DNA of 64,000 bases from Corynebacterium aurimucosum ATCC 700975 (GCF_000022905.1 NC_012590.1:1798001-1862000), one strand, 5' to 3'; counted from the stretch's first letter, positions 8,341-17,066 are shown. The notes: generated from the sequence alone by a model not told the origin. Made by a program: numbers and translations.

Positions 8341-9345
8341 ATGGCTGAATCATCCATGTCCCGCCTGAGCAACCAGTACCATTCCTGGGTACACGCGCAC
8401 CCCACCGCGGCGCAGGATTTCCGCGATGCCATCGAGGACTTGCTTAACGACGCCGGCATTATCTTCGACCGCGTAGCAACCCGCGTCAAGCTGTGGCCTT
8501 CTCTCAAGGCCAAAGCGAAGAAGCGCCGCGACAACGGCGAGCTGATGTACCCGAAGCCGTGGGAAGATATCCACGATGTTTTGGGCGTGCGAATTACCGT
8601 CTTCCACTCCACGGTTATCCCAGAAGCCTTGGAGGTTTTGGGAGAAACCTTTACCGTGCTGCGCTCGGTGGATAAGGCGGCGGAAACACGGATTTCCGGC
8701 GGCTTTGGCTATGGCTCACACCACCTAGTACTCAAAGTCTCTGAAGATAGTGCCGCCGCCCTTGAGGAACTTGAAGCCTATGTTGGCTGGACCTTCGAGA
8801 TTCAAATCCGCACGGTGCTACAACACGCCTGGGCAGAATTTGAGCACGATATCCGGTACAAGCAGGGTCCGAACCCGCCTTCCCCACAGGTGGATCGCCT
8901 CTTCACACTGGCTGCGGGCCTCATTGAGCTGGCGGATCAGCAATTCGATGAGATCGCCGCACTCAAAGCCCCCAGTTCCGAGGCAGGCGATGACGTGGAA
9001 ATTACAGCTGAGACCCTCCCTGGTGTCCTCGCCATTATTCTGGGTAACCGCTTCCCACGTTCACGCTCGGAGCATTATCGCTTCCTTGCCGAGTTGCTCG
9101 AAAACAACGGCATCACACGCTTGAGCCAGCTCAAGCAGCTGCTCGACGATGACGCCATCGCCCACGTGCACGATGCCATGCGCTACCGCTTCCGGCCGGG
9201 CCAGGTCAGGCTCATCGATGACTTGTTGCTCAACAAGTTCGGCCCCCAGCACATCGAGGCCACGGCCGAGGCCGGTGACCGCAAAGACCGCAAGCGCCGC
9301 TTGAACGCGCGTCTGAAGGCCTTAAAGAACTTCCGGAATACTTAG
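8341..9345 (+). CDS. relS: RelA/SpoT-domain small alarmone synthetase (RelS-like)
   Basis: Small alarmone synthetases transfer pyrophosphate from ATP to GTP, GDP or GMP to make (p)ppGpp-type messengers. The 334-aa product has a RelA/SpoT synthetase domain at about 45-175: basic LKAKAKKRR, YPKPWEDIHDVLGVRITVF, GFGYGSHHLVLK and the signature EIQIRTVLQHAWAEFEHDI. There is no HD hydrolase domain upstream and no TGS or ACT domain. A helical C-terminal region of about 150 aa follows. The position between glgX and ilvA matches that of C. glutamicum RelS. The start at ATG 8341 follows AAAGGAG. The last 4 bp overlap the convergent S4 gene. Confidence 0.85.
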   Translation: MAESSMSRLSNQYHSWVHAHPTAAQDFRDAIEDLLNDAGIIFDRVATRVKLWPSLKAKAKKRRDNGELMYPKPWEDIHDVLGVRITVFHSTVIPEALEVLGETFTVLRSVDKAAETRISGGFGYGSHHLVLKVSEDSAAALEELEAYVGWTFEIQIRTVLQHAWAEFEHDIRYKQGPNPPSPQVDRLFTLAAGLIELADQQFDEIAALKAPSSEAGDDVEITAETLPGVLAIILGNRFPRSRSEHYRFLAELLENNGITRLSQLKQLLDDDAIAHVHDAMRYRFRPGQVRLIDDLLLNKFGPQHIEATAEAGDRKDRKRRLNARLKALKNFRNT

Positions 9346-9728
9346 CGGAATCCTCCGCGGAATTTCTCCATCTGCCGGCGCTCCTTCTTCGTCGGGCGGC
9401 CAGCACCGCGCGGGCGGACCGGGACGGAGGGCATAAACTCCTTCGGCGGTGGCGGCGGGGCATGGTCGATATAACAGGTGCGCGCAATCGGGGCGCCGAC
9501 GCGCTTGGACACGGTGGCCAGCACCTCAAGGTCATGCTCGTGGTGGTTGCGCCACACGCGCACGCGGTCGCCGGGCACAACCTGCTGGGCGGGCTTGGTG
9601 GCGTTGCCGTTGAGTTTGACGTGCCCGGCGCGCACGGCGGTGGCGGCCTCCGAGCGAGTCTTGAACATGCGCACGGACCAGACCCAAGCATCAATACGTA
9701 CGGGCCGCCCGTCGGGCTGATTCACCAT
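9342..9728 (-). CDS. S4-domain RNA-binding protein (HslR-like)
   Basis: The S4 domain lies at residues 9-70 of this 128-aa protein: RIDAWVWSVRMFKTRSEA, GHVKLNGNATKPAQ, then VVPGDRVRVW. A basic C-terminus follows (RPTKKERRQMEKFRGG). The family includes E. coli HslR (Hsp15), which binds stalled 50S subunits carrying nascent chain-tRNA. A role in ribosome rescue or RNA binding is inferred from the family. It is convergent with the alarmone synthetase gene (4-bp overlap) and begins a minus-strand run with the small membrane gene 6 bp upstream. Confidence 0.8.
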   Translation of the reverse strand: MVNQPDGRPVRIDAWVWSVRMFKTRSEAATAVRAGHVKLNGNATKPAQQVVPGDRVRVWRNHHEHDLEVLATVSKRVGAPIARTCYIDHAPPPPPKEFMPSVPVRPRGAGRPTKKERRQMEKFRGGFR

Positions 9729-9734
9729 AGGCGC

Positions 9735-9980
9735 TTAAAGGTTGTGGTTCTCGTTCACGATCTTCTGGATTTTGACCCAGTTGTACACGCCACCCACCAC
9801 GGCGACGATGAGGCCAATCGCCATCCAGGTCCAGAAGCCGGTAAGTGCCCAGCCCAGGAGCACACCGCCGGCGACGCCGCCCACGACACAGGTAGCTCCG
9901 TTGCGTGCGTGGGTGCGCACGGCTTGCTTGCGTTGCTCAATGGGGTTGTTGGGGCGTCGCTGCATAGTCATGGGGCTCAT
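9735..9980 (-). CDS. Small two-helix membrane protein
   Basis: This 81-aa protein has a basic N-terminus (QRRPNNPIEQRKQAVRTHARNG) and two hydrophobic helices (about 31-48 and 50-66), the first rich in glycine (VVGGVAGGVLLGWAL). It ends with a short polar tail. No family recognised. Three in-frame ATGs occur in the first six codons, so the exact start is uncertain. It lies between yigZ and the S4 gene and is probably transcribed with them. Confidence 0.6.
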   Translation of the reverse strand: MSPMTMQRRPNNPIEQRKQAVRTHARNGATCVVGGVAGGVLLGWALTGFWTWMAIGLIVAVVGGVYNWVKIQKIVNENHNL

Positions 9981-10005
9981 TCTACATGGCCCGAATCCCG
10001 CGGCT

Positions 10006-10644
10006 TTAAAGCTCCACCCAGGCAGTTCCAGCTTCCTTCGGCTCTACCCCACCCTGGGTCAGCGCGGCGAGCGTCGCCGCGAGCTCCTCCTCGCCGCCGG
10101 GCTCAACGGACACGGTGAAGGTCACTGCCTGGCCATAAGCGGTATCCACCATGTCGACGCCGCGGTTGCGCAGCTCCGCTTCCAGCCGGCCGGCCTCCGC
10201 GTGGGAAACCTCGACAGTATAGAGCTCGCGCAAGGCGCGCGTGATGTGCTCAACCTGCTCCATCGTCTCACTGACGGCGCCGCCATAGGCGTGAACGAGC
10301 CCGCCCGCGCCCAGCTTGATACCGCCGAAGTAGCGCACCACGACCGCGCAGATATCGAGCAGTCCGGAGCCCTTCAAAACATCGAGCATTGGCTTGCCTG
10401 CCGTGCCGGAAGGCTCGCCGTCATCGGAGGAGCGCTCCACTGGATTCGAGCCATCCACGTGGTAGATATAGGCCGAGCAGTGGTGGCGAGCGTCGGGGAA
10501 GCGGTCGCGGGCGGCGTCGATAAGCGCGCGTGCTTCCGCTTCCGTCGTGGCGCGGCCGATGAGGGTGATAAACCGCGAGCGCTTGATCTCAATCTCGTGT
10601 TCGACGACGTCACCGGCGACGGGGCGCTGATAGCTCTCCAGCAT
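10006..10644 (-). CDS. yigZ: IMPACT/YigZ family protein
   Basis: The 212-aa product has the N-terminal UPF0029/Impact domain (about 1-120): EIKRSRFITLIG, HHCSAYIYHV, SSDDGEPSGTAGKPML and VVVRYFGGIKLGAGGLVHAY. The last two are the family's hallmark. A C-terminal DUF1949-like domain follows (about 135-200). The bacterial family binds nucleic acid or ribosomal factors; its function is unsettled. The ATG overlaps the ilvA stop as TAATG, so translation is coupled to ilvA. Confidence 0.9.
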   Translation of the reverse strand: MLESYQRPVAGDVVEHEIEIKRSRFITLIGRATTEAEARALIDAARDRFPDARHHCSAYIYHVDGSNPVERSSDDGEPSGTAGKPMLDVLKGSGLLDICAVVVRYFGGIKLGAGGLVHAYGGAVSETMEQVEHITRALRELYTVEVSHAEAGRLEAELRNRGVDMVDTAYGQAVTFTVSVEPGGEEELAATLAALTQGGVEPKEAGTAWVEL

Positions 10645-11927
10645 TATGCGACGAGGAAGTCGTACTCGGGGGTGCCCGGCTTAAGCTGCTGGCAATTCAG
10701 CTTCGACTTCTCCATGCGTTCCAGCAATCCGTCGATACCTGCGGCATTCCCCAGCTCGATGCCCACCAGCGCAGCGCCGGTTTCACGGTTATTGCGCTTA
10801 AGGTACTCGAACAGCGTGATGTCATCTTCTGGGCCAAGAACATCCTGCAGGAAGTGGCGCAGCTGGCCGGGCTCCTGCGGGAAATTCACCAGGAAGTAGT
10901 GCTTGAGTCCGCGGTGTACCAGGGAGCGCTCCATGATTTCGGCGTAGCGCAGCACGTCATTGTTGCCGCCGGAAATCACGCAGACCACCGTTGACCCCGG
11001 CTGCAGGTTGAGCGTGCGCAGCCCGGTCACACTCAGCGCGCCGGCGGGCTCGGCGATAATGCCCTCGTTTTGGTACAGCGCCAACTGCTCCGTGCACACG
11101 GCGCCTTCGGAGACGGTGTCATGGTGCAGGCGGCCCTGGTTGGCTTCCAGAATCTGGAAGGGCAGCTCACCAATGCGCTTGACGGCAGCACCATCGACGA
11201 AAGGATCGACGGTCTCCAGGGTCACCGGCTCACCGGCAGCGAACGCAGCGCTGAGCGACGCCGCCCCGGCCGGCTCAATACCCACCACCGCCGTGCGCGG
11301 GGCCATGTCAGCGAGGTAGGAGGTGATGCCGGAAATGAGGCCGCCACCGCCCACGGGGACCACCACGGTATCGAGGGATTTACCGATCGAAGACAGCTGG
11401 GAGACGATTTCTGCGGCCACAGTTCCCTGGCCGGTAACGGTATCGCGCGAATCGAAAGGCTCGATGAAGAAGGCGCCGCGCTCCGCTGCATCCGCATGCG
11501 CGGCAGCTGCTGCCTCGTCAAAATTGGCGCCGGTGACAACGAGTTCCACGAGGTCGCCGCCGTGGACCAGGATGCGGTCGCGCTTTTGTTTCGGGGTCGG
11601 TTCCGGCACGTAGATCTTGCCGTGGATTCCCATGGTGCGGCAGGCATAAGCCACGCCCTGGGCGTGGTTGCCCGCCGACGCCGTAACGATGCCGTGCGTC
11701 CGCTGCTCTTCGCTGAGGTTTGACATGCCATAGATGGCTCCGCGGATCTTGTAGGAGCGCACGTCTTGCAGATCCTCGCGCTTTAAGTACACCTCATAGC
11801 CGGTTTCCTGGGACAGTCGCGGGCAGTATTGCAGCGGAGTCGGGGCAATCTCCGAGCTAATTCGCGATTGGGCCAGTTGGATATCAGAGGCGTGGATTGG
11901 CTCGAAGTCTTGCGGGGTGCTTGTCAT
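10644..11927 (-). CDS. ilvA: Threonine dehydratase (isoleucine biosynthesis)
   Basis: IlvA deaminates L-threonine to 2-oxobutanoate, the first committed step to isoleucine. The 427-aa length and sequence match corynebacterial IlvA. Visible are the PLP-binding Lys in SYKIRGA (about residue 60), SAGNHAQGVAY, the phosphate-binding VPVGGGGLISG, and a C-terminal ACT-like regulatory domain (about 340-420; HYFLVNFPQEPGQLRHFL), the site of isoleucine feedback in this family. ATG 11927 has no clear ribosome-binding site, so a leaderless transcript is possible. No ilv leader or riboswitch is visible upstream. Confidence 0.96.
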   Translation of the reverse strand: MTSTPQDFEPIHASDIQLAQSRISSEIAPTPLQYCPRLSQETGYEVYLKREDLQDVRSYKIRGAIYGMSNLSEEQRTHGIVTASAGNHAQGVAYACRTMGIHGKIYVPEPTPKQKRDRILVHGGDLVELVVTGANFDEAAAAAHADAAERGAFFIEPFDSRDTVTGQGTVAAEIVSQLSSIGKSLDTVVVPVGGGGLISGITSYLADMAPRTAVVGIEPAGAASLSAAFAAGEPVTLETVDPFVDGAAVKRIGELPFQILEANQGRLHHDTVSEGAVCTEQLALYQNEGIIAEPAGALSVTGLRTLNLQPGSTVVCVISGGNNDVLRYAEIMERSLVHRGLKHYFLVNFPQEPGQLRHFLQDVLGPEDDITLFEYLKRNNRETGAALVGIELGNAAGIDGLLERMEKSKLNCQQLKPGTPEYDFLVA

Positions 11928-11967
11928 GGTGGCTCATTTTAGCGCCCCACCATTCTTTCGTCGCGCA

Positions 11968-12006
11968 TTACCTAGCATTCGACCGATTCACTGAACGTTT
12001 ACCTAG
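11968..12006 (+). promoter_or_regulatory. Direct repeat TTACCTAG in the ilvA/surface protein intergenic region
   Basis: Two identical 8-mers TTACCTAG (11968-11975 and 11999-12006; period 31, about three helical turns) lie between the divergent genes. They could be a tandem regulator site. The regulator is not known. Confidence 0.25.
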
Positions 12007-12105
12007 ATCTCGCTTGGCCGCAGCACTCTGTTTCCCAAAAGTGCCATGGGCGGCACGTACGGTGATGCGGAATCTTTTTCCTCTCGCTTCAAGGAGTCTT
12101 TCTCA

Positions 12106-14028
12106 ATGTCTCGCTCTTTCTCCCGCCGCTCTCTCGCACTCTGCGTGGCGACCGCAACCAGCCTCAGCGTGGCCGTACCGGCCTCCTCGGCCGCGATTGT
12201 GAACAACGTCATCGAGCACTCGGCGGCAGACGCCAGCCTCAAGCTCACCCCGGTTGGCACCTATGAGTCCGAGGTTTACGCGGAGTCGGCTGCGGAGATC
12301 GTGGCCTTCCACCCAGCCTCCAAGCGTATCCTTACGGTCAATGCGCACGCAGGTCAGATTGATATCCTCGACGCTTCTGACCCGGCCAAGCCCACCTTGA
12401 TCGGCTCTATCTCTGCTGGTAAAGGCAAGGAAATCAACTCCGTAGCCGTGCGCCCGGATGGCCTAGCGGTGGCCGCCGTCCAGCAGGCGGACAAGACCGA
12501 GGACGGCGATGCACTGTTCTTCAACGCCGCGGCCGCGGACCTGGATACCGCCGAATTGGGCCGCGTGATGGTGGGCGCATTGCCGGATAACGTCCACCTC
12601 ACCGCAGATGGTGGCTACGCGCTGGTTGCCAACGAAGGTGAGCCCTCCAATGAGCTCAACGCCGAGGGCACCGACTACGTCACGGACCCGGAAGGATCCG
12701 TCTCCGTTATCAAGCTGCCGGAGGCTGTTGAGGCACCAACGCAGGCGGATGCCCGCATCGCTGGATTCACGGCTTTCGACGGCCAGCCTCTGCCGGAGGG
12801 TGTGCGAGTTTTCGGCCCCTCCGGCCATGACTCCAAACCATCTATCGACTTTGAGCCGGAGTACATCACCTCCCAGGATGGCAAGGCCTTCGTGACGCTG
12901 CAGGAGGCCAACGCCATCGGTGTCATCGATATTGAATCCGCCACGGTGGAGAAGATCCTTCCTGCTCACATTGCGGATCACTCGCAAGTCCCGCTGGACC
13001 CCTCGAACAAGGATGACGCGGCCGAGCTGCGCACGATCCCGGTCAAGGGTCTGTCCATGCCGGATTCCATCGGCGCCTTCACCGCTGGTGGCCAGACCTA
13101 CTTTGCCACCGCGAACGAGGGCGATGCCCGCGAGTGGGGCATCAAGGAAAAGGACGGCGGCTCCGGCGTCTACACCGATGAGGTGGAGCTCAAGGATCTG
13201 GTCGAGGAAGGCAAGGTATGTGAGGGCGCGCTGGGCGACGTCGACCTGGACAAGCTCGCCGACAAGAAGGAAGCCGGCAACCTGAAGCTGAGCAACGCTT
13301 CCGGCTGGAACGAAGAGAAGGGCTGCTTCGACGAGCTCTATGCCTACGGCTCTCGCTCCTTCAGCATCTACGACTCGGAGGGCAACATAGTCTTCGATTC
13401 CGGCGCCGAGTTTGAGAAGATCACCGCTGAGCTCAACGAGCCGGGCATCTTCCACCACAACGCCGACAATGAAGAGGCAACGTTCGACGATCGCTCTGAT
13501 AACAAGGGCCCCGAACCGGAGGCCCTGACCATCGGCACCGTTGGGGAGCGTACTTATGCCTTCATCGGTGCCGAGCGCGTTGGCGGCATTTTCGTCTACG
13601 ACGTCACCGACCCCACCAACGCTTCCTTCGTCACCTACGTCAATAACCGCGACTTCTCCACTGACGAGTTCGCTGCTGCGGGTGACTTGGGCCCGGAGGG
13701 CTTTGCCTTCGTCGACAAGGCAGACTCCCCCAACGGCGAGCACCTGCTCATCGTGGGCAACGAAGTCTCCGGAACCACCACCGCCTACAACGTTGAGGAC
13801 CTGCTCAATGCCGACGAGGACAACGAGGATGATGCCGACGACCACGGCGAAAACAAGAGCAGCCAGAGCTCCCACTCCTCCACCGCGACCATCGCCGTCG
13901 GTTCAATCATCGGAGTCATTGCCGCTGTGGCTGCCGCGGTAGGCCTGCTGAATACCCCGGGTGTCCGCGAAACCGTCCTCAGCTTTGCCCCGGCACCGCT
14001 GCGCGAGCAACTGGGGAAGTTCCTATAA
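12106..14028 (+). CDS. Secreted choice-of-anchor I family surface protein
   Basis: The 640-aa product starts with a Sec signal peptide (SFSRRSLALCVATATSLSVAVPASSA, cleavage near 27). A beta-propeller-like extracellular domain follows, with the conserved strings of the choice-of-anchor I family: FHPASKRILTVNA, DILDASDPAKPTLIG, LVANEGEPS, TANEGDAREWG, GSRSFSIYD, DNKGPEPEALTIG and FIGAERVGGIFVYDV. After an acidic, Ser-rich linker (DEDNEDDADDHGENKSSQSSHS) there is one C-terminal membrane segment (about 596-617) and a short tail. Relatives are sometimes annotated as alkaline phosphatase-like, but no activity is shown here. AAGGAG precedes ATG 12106. Confidence 0.85.
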   Translation: MSRSFSRRSLALCVATATSLSVAVPASSAAIVNNVIEHSAADASLKLTPVGTYESEVYAESAAEIVAFHPASKRILTVNAHAGQIDILDASDPAKPTLIGSISAGKGKEINSVAVRPDGLAVAAVQQADKTEDGDALFFNAAAADLDTAELGRVMVGALPDNVHLTADGGYALVANEGEPSNELNAEGTDYVTDPEGSVSVIKLPEAVEAPTQADARIAGFTAFDGQPLPEGVRVFGPSGHDSKPSIDFEPEYITSQDGKAFVTLQEANAIGVIDIESATVEKILPAHIADHSQVPLDPSNKDDAAELRTIPVKGLSMPDSIGAFTAGGQTYFATANEGDAREWGIKEKDGGSGVYTDEVELKDLVEEGKVCEGALGDVDLDKLADKKEAGNLKLSNASGWNEEKGCFDELYAYGSRSFSIYDSEGNIVFDSGAEFEKITAELNEPGIFHHNADNEEATFDDRSDNKGPEPEALTIGTVGERTYAFIGAERVGGIFVYDVTDPTNASFVTYVNNRDFSTDEFAAAGDLGPEGFAFVDKADSPNGEHLLIVGNEVSGTTTAYNVEDLLNADEDNEDDADDHGENKSSQSSHSSTATIAVGSIIGVIAAVAAAVGLLNTPGVRETVLSFAPAPLREQLGKFL

Positions 14029-14132
14029 AAACTATCTCGCTAAGGGCAGGGCTGCTACATTTAGATGGGCTTGTAACGAGCCGGACCTTTATACAGCTCT
14101 CATAATCGCCGTACCAAGGAGAACTTCTCATC

Positions 14133-14555
14133 ATGCGTCTTTCCGCCTCCCTCATCGCTGTATGCGCCACGACCATGGCCCTAGCTACTCCGCTCGCGGC
14201 AGCTAACGACTCAATTGGAAGCCCCAATGGTAGCTCGCTGTCCGTAGGACACCTCGATGTCTCGAACTCCTCCCAAGCAAAAGAGGGGACGACGCCAGAA
14301 AAAGGCACATCTCCAGAGACGGACCCCGAAAAGCAAAAAGAAGCTGCAGCAGACGCTGCTTGGGAAAAGATGCCAGAGTGGTTGCAGTCCGCCCGCCCGA
14401 GTGACACAACCAAGGAAGTCTTCGCCTGGCTGACCACAATTTTTGGTTTGGTAGCCGCTGGGGTCAACGCGTTGGTCCTTGTCGCTAAGGCTAACCCTTC
14501 TATCCTTGACGGCCCACGAGATTTCCTCAAAAGCCACGGGATCACCGTGAACTAG
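14133..14555 (+). CDS. Small secreted protein with C-terminal membrane segment
   Basis: This 140-aa protein has a signal peptide (MRLSASLIAVCATTMALATPLAAA, cleavage near 24) and a Pro/Glu/Lys/Thr-rich spacer (about 45-75). A Trp-containing stretch (AAWEKMPEWLQSARP) is followed by a hydrophobic segment (about 101-119, FAWLTTIFGLVAAGVNALVLV) and a short tail. The layout resembles the C-terminus of the surface protein just upstream, 104 bp away on the same strand. No family recognised. AAGGAG lies 11 nt before the ATG. The last 29 bp (from 14527) are part of the repeat duplicated around the IS element, but the gene itself is complete. Confidence 0.7.
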   Translation: MRLSASLIAVCATTMALATPLAAANDSIGSPNGSSLSVGHLDVSNSSQAKEGTTPEKGTSPETDPEKQKEAAADAAWEKMPEWLQSARPSDTTKEVFAWLTTIFGLVAAGVNALVLVAKANPSILDGPRDFLKSHGITVN

Positions 14556-14571
14556 CACTTTTCACTGCACG

Positions 14572-14610
14572 AAAAAGGCGGCTGCGACATTGCGTCACAG
14601 CCGCCTTTTT
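14572..14610. terminator. Bidirectional Rho-independent terminator
   Basis: A 13-bp perfect stem has arms AAAAAGGCGGCTG (14572-14584) and CAGCCGCCTTTTT (14598-14610), with A and T tracts on both sides. It ends the small secreted gene (+) and originally also ended the convergent MetE-like gene (-). Confidence 0.9.
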
Positions 14611-14646
14611 ATTGGGTGGAATCAATCGCAGCCAAGCTGGAAAGAC

Positions 14647-14959
14647 TTAAAACAGCTCCTCGGTGGCAATCTGGGCACCCTCCACGAGGGACTCCAGCTT
14701 GGCCCACGCGATCTGGCGGTGCAAACGGCCACCGAGGCCGCAGTCCGTCGATGCAATCACGTTTTCCGGGCCCACCAGTTCAGCAAACTGGATGATGCGG
14801 TCCGCCACCAAGCGCGGATGCTCCACAGCATTGGTGGAGTGCGAAACCACACCCGGGTAGATGACGGTGCCCTCCGGCAGCGTGTGGTCCTTCCACACGC
14901 GCCACTCGTGGGCGTGACGCGGCGAGGCGCCCTCGAAGGAGAAGCCGCCGACCTTGGCC
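14647..14959 (-). pseudogene. 3' fragment of the MetE-like gene created by target duplication
   Basis: This fragment is identical to the last 104 codons of the intact gene at 16754-17950 and keeps the ASTDCGLGGRLHRQ motif and stop. It has no start region or promoter; the IS left end follows directly at 14960. An internal ATG could give an 83-aa peptide, but function is unlikely. Confidence 0.9.
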
Positions 14960-16633
14960 CCTGACTTAGGTCATGGGTGGGTGAGTAACGTCACTCTTGA
15001 CACTGTTACCTGTTGGTTTTCGTCGGTGGGGAGGAATTTTTCCGCACTAAGTGGGTAGTGCCGGGGGTGTTCAGTAGTCTGATTTTTGTGAGTCCTTATA
15101 TTCGCACCGTCAAGACCGCTTCTGGGGCGATGGCGGTGCAGGTGGTGTTCTCTGAACGCAAAGGTGCCAAAAGGATGAAGCATATCGGCTCAGCGCATTC
15201 AGAGTCTGAGCTTGCGCTTTTGCGGGCTGAAGCTCAACGCATCGTCGATGGTGACCAACTCGCATTGGACTTCGGCGAGGTTACACACATCCCACCGGCA
15301 ACGGGCAGCGTGTCCAACCCGCTGCCGGTAGTCGGTCAGCGGGCCGGATACTTGCTGGACTGTATTGATGCGTGTTTCAACGAGTTAGGTCTTGCTGCAG
15401 CAAGCGGTGATGATCCGGTGTTTCGCGATCTGGTGCGTGCCCGGATTATCAATCCCGGCTCAAAGCTGGATTCCATCGAGACTCTTGCCGAGGTTGGCAT
15501 CACCAGCGCAAGCTACCGCACCATCCAGAGGCGTCTTTCCTCCTTCGCTACCGAATCGTTCGGGGAGATACTAACCCAAGCGTTGGCCCATCATGCAGGT
15601 ATCGGGCCAGGCGCATTCATCTTGTACGACGTGACCACCTTGTACTTTGAAACCGATACTCCTGATGAGCTTCGCAAACCTGGTTTTTCCAAAGAGCGCC
15701 GCCTCGAGCCACAAATCCTTGTCGGGCTGCTTACTGATGCCACTGGTTTTCCACTACATGTTGGAGCGTTTGCCGGAAACTCGGCAGAAACCCACACGAT
15801 GCTACCGATGATCACACGGTTCCAAGAGGCCTACCAACTCGATGAAGTCACCGTCGTTGCTGATGCAGGCATGTTCTCCGCAGCGAACAAACAAGCATTG
15901 ATAGATGCAGGGCTGCACTACATCTTGTCGGTGAAAACCCCCACCGTGCCTGAGGTGATCGAAACCTGGCGGCGGGAAAACCCCGGTGACGACTACACCC
16001 ACGGCCAGATCTGGACACAAGCCTCGGCAAGCGATGGGCGCAAACACACAACCCCGAATACGGTGACCCACTTCCAGTACTCCCATGATCGGGCTAGGCG
16101 CAGCCTGCGCGGAATCAAAGAGCAAGTCGCAAAAGCCAAACGCGCTGTTGACGGCGATATCGCAATCAAGCGCAACCGCTATATCGATCTTTCCGCCCCA
16201 AACAAGAAGGTCAACTATGCTCTTGCTGCCAAACACCGAGCCCTTGCCGGAATTAAAGGTTATGAAACCGACCTGACCGCGCTTGCCGCCCAGGAGGTTA
16301 TCGGGCATTACCGCAGGCTGTTCAACATTGAAAAGTCGTTTCGGATGTCGAAATCAGACCTGAAAGCACGCCCAATCTACGCCAGGAAACAAGACTCCAT
16401 CACCGCACATCTCAACATTGTCATCGCAGCACTAGCCGTGGCCCACCTGATGGAGACCCGCAGTGGTCAATCCATCAAACGCCTCGTGAGAACACTCAAG
16501 AAATACCGCAGCTTTCAACTCGTCGTTGGCGGCGAAACCATTCACGCCGCCGTACCACTCCCGCCCGACCTCACCGCCACCATCCAAGCAATCACCGGCC
16601 GCGAACTTCCGCACTAAATTGGCCTAAGTCAGG
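14960..16633 (+). mobile_element. IS1634-family insertion sequence, complete, 1,674 bp
   Basis: The element starts CCTGACTTAGGTCA and ends with the reverse complement of CCTGACTTAGGCCA, a 14-bp terminal inverted repeat with one mismatch. It contains one long transposase gene reading left to right. It is flanked by perfect 433-bp direct repeats (14527-14959 and 16634-17066). IS1634 (Mycoplasma mycoides) and IS1549 (Mycobacterium smegmatis) are the known examples of long, variable-length target duplications, which supports the family call made from the transposase. Intact ends and identical flanks indicate a recent insertion. Confidence 0.92.
15088..16617 (+). CDS. IS1634-family DDE transposase
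   Basis: The product is 509 aa from GTG 15088, preferred because it begins SPYIRTVKTASGAM, the family's usual YIRTVK start; a TTG at 15013 is possible. The DDE residues fit: Asp near 180 in YDVTTLYFET, Asp near 256 in VVADAGMFS, and Glu near 414 in the YRRLFNIEKSFRMSK signature (E-x6-K). Full length, no frameshift, stop 16 bp before the right end, so probably active. The IS left end to the start is 128 bp. Confidence 0.92.
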   Translation: MSPYIRTVKTASGAMAVQVVFSERKGAKRMKHIGSAHSESELALLRAEAQRIVDGDQLALDFGEVTHIPPATGSVSNPLPVVGQRAGYLLDCIDACFNELGLAAASGDDPVFRDLVRARIINPGSKLDSIETLAEVGITSASYRTIQRRLSSFATESFGEILTQALAHHAGIGPGAFILYDVTTLYFETDTPDELRKPGFSKERRLEPQILVGLLTDATGFPLHVGAFAGNSAETHTMLPMITRFQEAYQLDEVTVVADAGMFSAANKQALIDAGLHYILSVKTPTVPEVIETWRRENPGDDYTHGQIWTQASASDGRKHTTPNTVTHFQYSHDRARRSLRGIKEQVAKAKRAVDGDIAIKRNRYIDLSAPNKKVNYALAAKHRALAGIKGYETDLTALAAQEVIGHYRRLFNIEKSFRMSKSDLKARPIYARKQDSITAHLNIVIAALAVAHLMETRSGQSIKRLVRTLKKYRSFQLVVGGETIHAAVPLPPDLTATIQAITGRELPH

Positions 16634-17066
16634 TCAAAAGCCACGGGATCACCGTGAACTAGCACTTTTCACTGCACGAAAAAGGCGGCTGCGACATTGC
16701 GTCACAGCCGCCTTTTTATTGGGTGGAATCAATCGCAGCCAAGCTGGAAAGACTTAAAACAGCTCCTCGGTGGCAATCTGGGCACCCTCCACGAGGGACT
16801 CCAGCTTGGCCCACGCGATCTGGCGGTGCAAACGGCCACCGAGGCCGCAGTCCGTCGATGCAATCACGTTTTCCGGGCCCACCAGTTCAGCAAACTGGAT
16901 GATGCGGTCCGCCACCAAGCGCGGATGCTCCACAGCATTGGTGGAGTGCGAAACCACACCCGGGTAGATGACGGTGCCCTCCGGCAGCGTGTGGTCCTTC
17001 CACACGCGCCACTCGTGGGCGTGACGCGGCGAGGCGCCCTCGAAGGAGAAGCCGCCGACCTTGGCC
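16634..17066. repeat. Right 433-bp direct repeat flanking the IS element
   Basis: This is an identical copy of 14527-14959. Its first 29 bp (16634-16662) are a duplicated 3' tail of the small secreted gene with no reading frame of their own. The rest is the terminator copy and the genuine 3' end of the MetE-like gene. Confidence 0.93.
16679..16717. terminator. Second copy of the bidirectional terminator
   Basis: Same 13-bp stem as at 14572-14610, copied in the right direct repeat. Here it ends the intact MetE-like gene (-) and would stop read-through from the transposase (+). Confidence 0.88.

Larger units (their letters stand above)
14527..14959. repeat. Left 433-bp direct repeat flanking the IS element (target duplication)
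   Basis: This segment is repeated perfectly at 16634-17066 (offset 2,107). It holds the last 29 bp of the small secreted gene, the bidirectional terminator, and the last 104 codons (including stop) of the MetE-like gene. The neighbouring bases differ (C at 14526 against G at 16633; C at 14960 against T at 17067), so the ends are exact. A duplication this long is known for IS1634 and IS1549. Confidence 0.93.

Noticed and set aside
12463..13875. 470-codon minus-strand open frame opposite the surface protein gene
   Set aside because: Low-complexity Val/Gly/Arg translation typical of an antisense shadow.
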